Positions 6,101 to 8,267 of a DNA stretch of 8,267 bases are shown here, piece after piece. Location: the NCBI GenBank assembly GCA_038116745.1, contig JAYODW010000084.1:1-8267 (forward strand), in the 5' to 3' direction. Each line of letters begins with the position of its first letter. Within the stretch, counting starts at the first letter, position 1. The notes under the pieces were generated by a model, which was not told the origin of the DNA, did not search any database, and was given only the letters and a program-made list of their open reading frames with translations. This DNA comes from JAYODW01 sp038116745 (lineage in GTDB: Bacteria; Pseudomonadota; Gammaproteobacteria; Ga0077536). Both the position numbers and the translations under genes were made by a program.

Positions 6101-8016
6101 GCCGGAGCATTTATCTGAAGCTGCAGCTCCACGGTCTGGCTGCCATTACCGTTCGAGATATTGTTGAAGCGGAGGGTGGAGCCATAAAAACCTGCGGACA
6201 GAGTCATCACCGTCGAATTCAGGCTCACTGTCACCACGCGCGATGCGCCGGGGGCGATCGTCCCGGATGCCGGGCTGACCTCAGCCCACGCGGTCTCCTC
6301 CCCAACCTCAAAATCGAGTGCATCAAAGCTGCCGTTATTCGTCAGGGTGTATTTCCATGACTGCGGGAGGAAGGGTCCCCCGACAGGACCTGCAAAGTTC
6401 GCGGACCGCAACTGCTCAGAGGTCGAGCCGGCGCTGACCCCAAGCGCTGCGTCGCTGTTTCCGCCAATGACCCCGAGTGCCGCATCAACCTGAATCCGCG
6501 GCCGCGTCAGACCGTTCCTACCGTCAAGGATCGTCACACCTGTGGTCACCAGAGCGTTCTCGACCTCGCTGACACTCGCGCTGGGCGCCTTCTCTCTCAA
6601 CAGGGCGATAGCCCCCGCCACAGCTGGCGCCGCCATGGAGGTGCCCTGCTTAAACCCGTAGGTCCCGCTGCCGTTGTAGGAGGGGATCGAGGACCGGACC
6701 ACGGTTCCGGGTGCCAGAAGATCCAAAGGCGAGCCGCTGTTGGAAAAAGGCGCTACCGTATCAACCGGGCTCACTTTGCCCGAAAATATCAGGGCCGCAT
6801 CGGTAGTTGCACCGACACTGATTGCCGAGGAAATACAGGCGGGCTGGCTGATCCCATCGGTCTTACTGTCATTTCCGGCCGCGATCACGGTCGCAACGCC
6901 AACGGATATGAGGTTATCGATAGCGGGTTTACGCGGATTCATATCGCACGGCGTGTTGGAATGGGGTCCCCCCCCAAGACTCATGTTCGCCGCGACTACG
7001 TTGACTCCGGATTCGGCCTGTTCCAGCACAAATTCGAGCGCAGAGATCTGATCGCTGGTGAAACTCAAGACGCACGACCCTGCCGCCCCGCACGCTTGTT
7101 CGCTCTCCAAGCGCGAGAAAACCTGGAGCGCCATGATCTCAGCGTTCGGAGCGACACCGACGTATGTCTTCGTGCTCGCACCCTCAGATAGAGCAACCTC
7201 CCTGCCGGCCACTATCCCCGCGACGTGGGTGCCATGCCCGCAGCTGCTGCGGATCGTATCTTCCGTTTCGCCACAGGGCGCCGCAGCGCCAAGACCATAC
7301 TGCGTGTCCAAACCATTCGGGCACAGGCTGGTGGCTGAATTCTGAGGACTGCTCGTTGAAAAGCAGGCCTCATAGTCAGAGATGACGCGCCCACCGAAGA
7401 ACGGATGGTCGTTTTCGACCCCGGTATCAAGTACCGCCACAACCGTACCAGCACCCGTGATGTTGCCGGCTTGAGCGACGCCCGCCCCGATCAGCGGGGT
7501 ACTTTCTGCGAGAAACGGCCGGGAGACGGCATCCTCAGCAACAGACCGAACGAGGGGATGCGCCAGGATCCTGGCGAGACCGACGCTGCCCACCGTTAGC
7601 GCTAACTGCGGCCCGAAACGGAAGCGTTTGAGCCCGGAAGTCTCCGCAGCACCGAGTGCGTTCAAGACGCGCTCCTGGGCCTTCCGAATGGCCTTCCGCT
7701 GCGCCGTCACCGCCGCGCGGTCAGGTAAACGGCCCTCGGCCTGCCAAGGGATCTCGAGCGTAACAATGACGGGGATCCGCTCTCCGACAGCGGCGCGTTC
7801 GACGAGCGCAGAAACCTCAACAGCGGGAGGGTGTCCCGCGCCCTGCGCATAGCTGACCACGCTGCCAGACAGAAGCGCGATAAACAGCAGGAAGGTTATG
7901 CGTAAATATTTCTGTTCGTTACGGGGAACGCAGGTAGGGGGGTTGTGAGGATTCAGCGGAGCCGGTGCGCGCCCTTCAGGCGCAACGCGCATAAGAACAC
8001 ATGAAGGTGCACTCAT
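157..8016 (-). CDS. Giant secreted multidomain S8 (subtilisin-like) serine protease with PPC, InlB-like, amidotransferase-like, TSP3 and FG-GAP modules
   Basis: One intact 2619-residue frame, ATG to TAG. The catalytic domain shows all subtilisin signatures: VAVLDTGV (D197), SCGHGTHVAG (H261), VIAAGND (oxyanion N382) and GTSMAAP (S460). A hydrophobic segment (about 39-54) followed by SYA|QG predicts Sec export with cleavage near A57. A propeptide follows (about 66-168), probably removed by autoprocessing upstream of the LIGA motif near 175. Eight cysteines in the catalytic domain (218, 232, 248, 259, 309, 315, 357, 394) suggest disulfides and an oxidising, extracytoplasmic location. About 2100 residues of accessory modules follow; each is listed separately. 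Typical secreted subtilisins are 400-700 residues, so this one is exceptionally long. Asp-rich repeats imply heavy Ca2+ binding. Substrate and final location (released or surface-attached) cannot be read from sequence. No RTX repeats, GlyGly-CTERM or PEP-CTERM sorting signal is visible. The ATG at 8014-8016 lacks a clear Shine-Dalgarno; the ATG of residue 9 (7990-7992) is an alternative. Confidence 0.96.
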   Translation of the reverse strand: MSAPSCVLMRVAPEGRAPAPLNPHNPPTCVPRNEQKYLRITFLLFIALLSGSVVSYAQGAGHPPAVEVSALVERAAVGERIPVIVTLEIPWQAEGRLPDRAAVTAQRKAIRKAQERVLNALGAAETSGLKRFRFGPQLALTVGSVGLARILAHPLVRSVAEDAVSRPFLAESTPLIGAGVAQAGNITGAGTVVAVLDTGVENDHPFFGGRVISDYEACFSTSSPQNSATSLCPNGLDTQYGLGAAAPCGETEDTIRSSCGHGTHVAGIVAGREVALSEGASTKTYVGVAPNAEIMALQVFSRLESEQACGAAGSCVLSFTSDQISALEFVLEQAESGVNVVAANMSLGGGPHSNTPCDMNPRKPAIDNLISVGVATVIAAGNDSKTDGISQPACISSAISVGATTDAALIFSGKVSPVDTVAPFSNSGSPLDLLAPGTVVRSSIPSYNGSGTYGFKQGTSMAAPAVAGAIALLREKAPSASVSEVENALVTTGVTILDGRNGLTRPRIQVDAALGVIGGNSDAALGVSAGSTSEQLRSANFAGPVGGPFLPQSWKYTLTNNGSFDALDFEVGEETAWAEVSPASGTIAPGASRVVTVSLNSTVMTLSAGFYGSTLRFNNISNGNGSQTVELQLQINAPAAANDKFVEGLVITNPTGSLEGSNAGASKETGEPDHRDAGGGRSVWWRWLAPVDGEMTASVEQSEFNAVLAAYTGATVDGLTEAPCAADSCGDNVVSFEVTAGTLYHLAVDGRAGETGDIVLNLAFEEAIVALPELVVLPAQTYAASGTVGGPFSPPTQSYTLENLGSIPQPFSVSDLPVWITAVPESGEVVGNGSVDVVMTVNAAARALTAGHYEATVNLASSSRLVTLDISRPPPANDVFEDSLSIQADLPQKVTGGNFAASKEQGEPAHAGKAGGRSVWWHWKAPDPAPALVEINSFGSSFDTLLAVYTGVSVSNLSAVVSSDDGGTDADNRLQSRVTFAPVAGQAYRIAVDGLNGAEGNITLQLQAATLPAPANDDFLNAVPLSGPLPLSDAVGTSVGASREVGEPLHAGDSGGASVWWTWTPQDSAVVTVSTAGSGFDTLLAVYTGQSVSQLTPVAENNDDSGSPQSAVSFQATGGQAYHIAVDGLSGAAGAITLTIDAAPVVTRVLSVALSGEGSVVSTPVGVDCPTDCQAQFENGAEIVLIAQPASGWQLESWSGACSASGSCRLVMAADRSVSAHFSPLPVLSVETSGSGSVSSAPVGISCPADECSFALAPGSAVVLTAAAAPGSVFASWGGACLGQSGETCSLVLQTDTVVSATFLETIAADFSVLLVDDDHDRPDVQSYFTAVLDRLGIAYNVWDTRSSDNEPEFENLMAADAVVWFTGGAYAPTTGPGPESEGALADYLEAGGCFVLSAQDYHSVRGLTPFMRRYLGLYAVDDDVYRPAVSAEAGSLVGAFDDTLAFVSPEQNFGDALQPGANATPLIAWSDGSTAGLHHDAGLYQATFLAYPAEAMTESVREQVIEKLLGSCAAAGDAVDTDGDGLSDDWERARGLNPELKDSDGDEVEDGIDAFPLDPEETTDTDGDGIGDNADPDDDNDGVVDDLDQFPRDPGETVDTDLDGVGNNLDPDDDGDGVEDSRDHFPLDPAEWADTDGDGLANNADPDDDNDGLPDIADWFPYTPIGSFPDGDGDGAPDLCDESCLATGMGADPDVDADGMPDAWEARYPGVAEHSPYSEQDLDEDTLVDRLEYELGSLPDDAADLPVGRVYQQQKTFSPDVIDSGLFGYEVVIEGDKAVVAAPSQSDESQDSNPTEGAVYVFEREGVRWRLRQKLPNPQPERSYRFGDALALAEGLLVVGSPYESVNGVSSGAAWVYQQDAEGVWYPIQRLVPETPLAYQSFGEALAIDGEVIAVGGSASAYSYTDGAIFLFRSLEGRWRQVEVITPPEAYDDVGIGLGRFFAFAGGQIFAGLERSCGYIGDCESGSGYPAWVFGAGDGEDWSLQQALNPGELPAESSFGYAYAAEGETLLVGAPGEGNYAGAVYRFERGAEGWQYAERLVTTDAAAGDVFGSDIALSGNRMAVSAYGDDYFEPILVPRSCYQGEQEPCFSPDEDNTGSVYLFQRFDDGHWAPNAKLTPRDRDQVAPEFRYAYWGGALDLDGGSLIVGGPRNGDSGGESGPYSGSAYFYDLDSAGLYASSGKKSGAGAETLYAVALPAGALVPIAQVEQANGLPSIDFTVDGRLWAVTGKSAIDGKQHILELDRHTGEVLFTSGALAGGEVQEIAVHPVSREMFGTRQRIVSYNPLVIETDFLRIEPESAAIEVLGVTDCDRGALTFYPDGRLLCAGKNIPGLYELDPDTGEILSQLPLESGYMGLGRVMNDALWGIAGGMFLLDPQSGTETSLFSVSGALHDVAYFPDRDSDGFADWGDAFPDNPSETVDFDDDGQGDNADPDDDNDGVEDISDNCLFLSNPGQENLDEDDAGDACDDDIDGDGVLNYLDALPEDATETIDSDDDGTGDNADTDDDNDGVPDVSDNCRLVPNASQTNSDTDVLGDACDTDDDNDGVPDSQDAFRTDPNESVDTDGDGIGNKEDDDDDGDGFLDVDEIAAGSDPFNRRSTPDRPRVGIPPGVLNLLLD
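229..819 (-). repeat. Thrombospondin type 3 Ca2+-binding array 2 (residues 2400-2596)
   Basis: The array has a longer, 71-residue (213-bp) super-repeat: C2448/C2519, C2468/C2539 and the turn residues F2413/L2484/F2555 are all spaced exactly 71. Each unit includes the classical cysteine-type TSP3 element ending GDACD (DNC to GDAC, 20 residues apart), which array 1 lacks. It ends with DTDGDGIGNKEDDDDDGDG and the EF-hand-like FLDVDEIAAGSDP. Calcium binding is expected from the family. The DNA shares a 32-bp exact match with array 1. Confidence 0.92.
820..1455 (-). other. Second beta-propeller-like region, unassigned family (residues about 2188-2399)
   Basis: Repeating blocks have a strand with DGRLW or similar, then a 'LD--TGE' turn: TLYAVALPAGALVPI; DGRLWAVTGKS with ILELDRHTGEV; DGRLLCAGKN with LYELDPDTGEI; NDALWGIAG with MFLLDPQSGTE; and a closing VAYFPD. 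This 'strand-(D)LD-x-x-TG' pattern is typical of NHL/PQQ/YVTN-type propeller blades. About five incomplete blades are visible, with one cysteine pair (C2311, C2326). I cannot assign the family. It follows the FG-GAP propeller after a short linker and runs straight into TSP3 array 2. Confidence 0.55.
1492..2766 (-). repeat. Seven-bladed FG-GAP (integrin-alpha-like) beta-propeller (residues about 1751-2175)
   Basis: Seven units share the pattern 'FG-al-l-g--l-VGaP----G-vYvF-r----W----kL'. Anchor positions are F1768, F1827, F1883, V1935 (degenerate), F2000, F2052 and W2135. Clear blade endings include GAVYVFEREG, GAAWVYQQD, GAIFLFRS, GAVYRFERG, GSVYLFQRF and GSAYFYDLD. Seven blades are exactly what a closed integrin-alpha-type propeller needs. 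Blade 4 has lost the FG motif. Blades 4 and 6 carry insertions each bracketed by a cysteine pair (C1958/C1964 and C2082/C2090). Such propellers mediate protein or surface contacts; a ligand cannot be named. Confidence 0.88.
2791..3459 (-). repeat. Thrombospondin type 3 Ca2+-binding array 1 (residues 1520-1742)
   Basis: Asp-rich units such as DTDGDG, NADPDDDNDG and DPDDDGDG alternate with an aromatic-Pro turn (AFPLDP, QFPRDP, HFPLDP, WFPYTP). The turn phenylalanines fall at 1556, 1591, 1626 and 1661, an exact 35-residue (105-bp) period. A less regular tail (1668-1742) adds DGDGDGAPDLCDESC, DPDVDADGMPDAWE and DLDEDTLVD. TSP3 repeats wrap around many Ca2+ ions and form rigid, extended, protease-resistant connectors that collapse without calcium. 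Here the array joins the amidotransferase-like domain to the FG-GAP propeller. Confidence 0.92.
3481..4089 (-). other. Class I glutamine-amidotransferase-like alpha/beta domain (residues about 1310-1512)
   Basis: The domain begins with a strand FSVLLVDDDHD, then a helix, then IAYNVWDT, DAVVWFTGGAY, a helix LADYLEAGG, and CFVLSAQDYH. This is the 'VLLVDDD...Y..v.D....l..yd.viW.tG......l..yl..GG.l.lSgQd' pattern of amidotransferase-fold domains found in secreted bacterial and archaeal proteins beside S8 proteases. The canonical nucleophile elbow (G-x-C-x-G) and the His-x-Glu pair of true amidotransferases are not recognisable. C1394 sits on the strand after GG, not in an elbow. The domain is therefore probably non-catalytic, perhaps binding a ligand. 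The only other cysteine nearby is C1513. Confidence 0.7.
4105..4575 (-). repeat. Two InlB-B-like (bacterial repeat) domains, four cysteines each (residues 1148-1304)
   Basis: The two tandem copies (1148-1223 and 1226-1304) share 'LSV--SG-GSV-S-PVG--CP-dC---f--Gs-VvL-A-p--G--f-sWsGaC------C-lv---d--VsA-F'. Cysteines are 1169, 1173, 1202 and 1208 in copy 1 and 1247, 1252, 1281 and 1289 in copy 2, so each probably has two disulfides. This matches the divergent InlB B-repeat/bacterial-repeat family, beta-rich modules common in secreted and surface proteins, where they act as spacers or adhesive units. The classical listerial InlB repeat lacks this Cys pattern; the cysteine form is common in proteobacterial exoproteins. 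Confidence 0.78.
4594..4977 (-). repeat. PPC-like beta-sandwich repeat 3 (residues about 1014-1141)
   Basis: ANDDF (1015-1019) is followed by SVGASREVGEPLHAGDSGG, SVWWTWTP, GFDTLLAVYTGQSVSQL, ENNDDSG, YHIAVDGLSGAAG and ITLTI. It starts 139 residues after repeat 2 with no BACON-like domain between, so it arose by duplication of the PPC unit alone. The shared blocks with repeat 2 are obvious by eye. Confidence 0.82.
4996..5394 (-). repeat. PPC-like beta-sandwich repeat 2 (residues about 875-1007)
   Basis: This is a well-conserved copy. ANDVF (876-880) is followed by NFAASKEQGEPAHAGKAGG, SVWWHWKAP, SFDTLLAVYTG (941-951), SSDDGGTDADN, YRIAVDGLNGAEG and NITLQLQ. The Asp-rich turn between the YTG motif and the following strand may bind Ca2+, which is inference from composition. 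It is more like repeat 3 than repeat 1. Confidence 0.82.
5407..5706 (-). other. BACON-like Ig-fold domain 2 (residues about 771-870)
   Basis: The motifs of domain 1 recur in the same order: TVGGPFSPPTQSYTLENLG (787-805), WITAVPESGEVVGNGS and LTAGHYEATVNL. The GGPF motif is offset 243 residues from the first copy, and the following ANDxF is offset 235. This points to tandem duplication of a BACON-PPC two-domain unit rather than independent acquisition. Confidence 0.6.
5725..6099 (-). repeat. PPC-like beta-sandwich repeat 1 (residues about 640-764)
   Basis: The repeat opens with ANDKF (641-645). It continues through GASKETGEPDH and GGRSVWWRWLAP, then YTG and YHLAVDGRAG, and ends in an ITL-like strand. 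These are landmarks of the bacterial pre-peptidase C-terminal-like (PPC) repeat family found in extracellular enzymes. This copy has diverged: the usual FDTLLAVYTG reads FNAVLAAYTG, and a Cys pair (C724, C729) occupies the loop where copies 2 and 3 have an Asp-rich turn. The function is probably structural or surface/polymer binding. Confidence 0.75.
6109..6447 (-). other. BACON-like Ig-fold domain 1 (residues about 524-636)
   Basis: The region has VGGPFLPQSWKYTLTNNG, then a W-containing strand (577), SPASGTIAPGASRVVTVSLN and LSAGFYGSTLRF. This is the pattern of BACON/Ig-like all-beta domains that follow proteases and glycosidases in secreted bacterial proteins: 'G-GGPF-P---Y-L-N', a 'P-SG-I-pg----V-v--n' turn, then 'L-aG-Y---L-f'. 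The role is probably spacer or ligand/carbohydrate binding. A second copy lies at residues 771-870, offset by about 242 residues. Confidence 0.6.
6472..7464 (-). other. Peptidase S8 catalytic domain (residues about 185-515)
   Basis: The Asp-His-Ser triad D197/H261/S460 and oxyanion Asn N382 are in the standard order and sequence contexts, and the substrate-cleft motif NMSLGGG (344-350) is present. The domain is about 330 residues, larger than the roughly 275 of subtilisin. The extra length lies in loops around residues 205-258 and 300-320 that carry paired cysteines (C218/C232, C248/C259, C309/C315). Nothing essential is missing, so activity is expected. Pairing of the disulfides is inferred from proximity only. 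Confidence 0.95.
7513..7821 (-). other. I9-like inhibitor propeptide of the S8 protease (residues about 66-168)
   Basis: The stretch between the signal peptide and the catalytic domain has the length (about 100 residues) and pattern of a subtilisin propeptide. It has a beta strand IPVIVTLEIP, a basic helix (residues 102-122), the strand FGPQLALTVGS, and then a helix running into HPLVRSVAED, which matches the 'hp-V--ve-d' end of inhibitor I9 propeptides. In this family the propeptide folds the catalytic domain and blocks the active site until cleaved. The exact cleavage point is inferred to lie between residues about 165 and 175. Confidence 0.7.
7846..8016 (-). other. Extended N-terminal region and Sec signal peptide (residues 1-57)
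   Basis: The hydrophobic core TFLLFIALLSGSVV (residues 41-54) is preceded by basic residues (R32, K36, R39) and followed by a small-x-small cleavage motif, S55-Y56-A57. It is preceded by roughly 37 mostly Pro/Ala/Asn-rich residues, which is long for an ordinary signal peptide. Between residue 9 and the core there is no ATG, GTG or TTG codon in frame, only a CTG at residue 21. The extension is therefore either genuinely translated or initiation uses a rare codon. There is no twin-arginine motif. Confidence 0.7.
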
Positions 8017-8048
8017 TAAGGCGGCTTAGTTTTTTCTGGAGATATCGC

Positions 8049-8088
8049 TGAGTAATCCAACCTACTAATGAGCGCAAGGTTTTTTTTT
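8049..8088 (-). promoter_or_regulatory. Possible promoter of the protease gene: A9 tract plus weak -35/-10
   Basis: Read on the minus strand, a run of nine A (8080-8088) sits two bases upstream of TTGCGC (8072-8077). It resembles an A-rich UP element next to a -35 box. A 17-bp spacer leads to TACTCA (8049-8054), a poor -10. Transcription would start about 30 bases before the ATG. The -10 match is weak, so this is only a candidate; an activator or alternative sigma factor could be needed. Confidence 0.2.
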
Positions 8089-8166
8089 CGAGCTCCTGTA
8101 AGGAGCACCAGGAGGTCTTGCTGCCCCAAGGAGTGAGCTTCTTCCTGGTGCCGGATTTGTCAGATA

Positions 8167-8183
8167 ACGCACCCCCGGTGCGT
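8167..8183 (-). terminator. Hairpin, possible terminator of the upstream minus-strand gene
   Basis: A perfect 7-bp GC-rich stem (acgcacc/ggtgcgt) closes on a 3-base loop, 25 bases past the putative upstream stop on the minus strand. It is followed on that strand by tatctgacaaat, which is AT-rich but not a U-run. A second 5-bp stem at 8185-8205 lies between it and the stop. If it terminates, the protease gene is transcribed on its own. Confidence 0.35.
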
Positions 8184-8208
8184 AGCGCCTTCTACCCCCT
8201 GGCGCCCG

Positions 8209-8267
8209 TCACTCCCCCAGCTTCCGCACCTCATTCCCCTGCCCGGTCGAGCCGCGGGTGATCCCGA
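8209..8267 (-). CDS. Possible C-terminal end of an unrecognised upstream gene (5' truncated by window edge)
   Basis: On the minus strand, the frame starting at base 8265 reads GITRGSTGQGNEVRKLGE and stops at TGA (8209-8211). The composition is more natural than the other two frames, which are Gly/Arg-rich or stop early. The hairpins directly after the stop also suit a gene end. I do not recognise the family from 18 residues, and a chance open frame is quite possible. If real, the gene runs in the same direction as the protease, with a 192-bp gap. Confidence 0.35.
   Translation of the reverse strand, partial: GITRGSTGQGNEVRKLGE

Larger units (their letters stand above)
8017..8208. other. Intergenic/leader region with four inverted repeats
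   Basis: No convincing gene lies here. Four inverted repeats are visible: gctcc/ggagc (8092-8106); a perfect 9-bp stem gcaccagga/tcctggtgc (8105-8113 with 8143-8151) enclosing a 29-base loop; acgcacc/ggtgcgt with a 3-base loop (8167-8183); and gcgcc/ggcgc (8185-8205). The two right-hand hairpins follow directly after the possible upstream stop. The minus-strand frame of the protease remains open through the whole region, back to the TGA at 8209-8211, but it looks non-coding. Confidence 0.6.

Noticed and set aside
157..8016. RTX toxin or type I secretion substrate
   Set aside because: The calcium-binding repeats are TSP3-type Asp clusters, not GGxGxDxxx nonapeptides, and there is an N-terminal Sec signal rather than a C-terminal type I signal.
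157..8016. Fusion artefact or pseudogene caused by a sequencing frameshift
   Set aside because: All domains are in one continuous frame without stops, repeats keep exact codon periods, and catalytic residues are intact.
8061..8106. Intrinsic terminator using the T9 run (8080-8088) on the plus strand
   Set aside because: The good stem (8092-8106) lies after, not before, the T-run on the plus strand. Before it there is only a weak 5-bp match, and no plus-strand gene ends there.
8133..8261. Small plus-strand GTG frame (42 codons) near the right edge
   Set aside because: The purine-rich stretch overlaps the GTG itself, so spacing is wrong for a ribosome binding site. The Pro/Ser/Ala composition is uninformative and the frame overlaps hairpins.

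Overview
The window is almost entirely one giant gene. A single uninterrupted minus-strand reading frame (157-8016, 2619 codons) encodes a secreted, calcium-binding, mosaic subtilisin-family (S8) protease. The DNA is GC-rich. The left neighbour is the 3' end of an enoyl-CoA hydratase gene. The protein style (Sec signal peptide, cysteine-rich S8 domain, thrombospondin-type-3 Asp repeats, FG-GAP propeller) fits a free-living, probably marine gammaproteobacterium or a related Gram-negative bacterium. That placement is inference; no rRNA or other phylogenetic marker is present.

Layout, left to right. 1-86: plus-strand C-terminus of an enoyl-CoA hydratase/isomerase-type protein. 87-156: a short convergent intergenic gap holding a strong hairpin (98-131). 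157-8016: the giant protease gene, read right to left. 8017-8208: an untranslated leader/intergenic region with several inverted repeats and an A9 tract. 8209-8267: possible last 18 codons of another minus-strand gene, unrecognised.

Domain order of the giant protein (residues): unusually long signal-peptide region (1-57); I9-like propeptide (about 66-168); S8 catalytic domain with D197, H261, N382 and S460 (about 185-515); two copies of a BACON-like Ig-fold plus PPC-like beta-sandwich pair (524-764, 771-1007); a third PPC-like domain (1014-1141); two four-cysteine InlB-B-like repeats (1148-1304); a class I glutamine-amidotransferase-like alpha/beta domain without an evident catalytic triad (1310-1512); TSP3 calcium array 1 with an exact 35-residue period (1520-1742); a seven-bladed FG-GAP (integrin-alpha-like) propeller (1751-2175); a second, unassigned propeller-like region (2188-2399); TSP3 array 2 with a 71-residue period (2400-2596); and a short non-acidic tail (2597-2619).

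The protein reads as an extracellular or cell-surface protease. Its first third holds the catalytic module and the rest is a long chain of binding and spacer modules stiffened by Ca2+ and disulfides. No second gene in the window appears to work with it. The most notable finding is structural: the two propellers are flanked by near-identical TSP3 DNA, including a 32-bp exact direct repeat whose 2571-bp spacing is a whole number of codons. The propeller segment therefore looks like a cassette that could be gained or lost in frame. I found no evidence of a multi-gene novel system, RNA gene, CRISPR array or mobile element.
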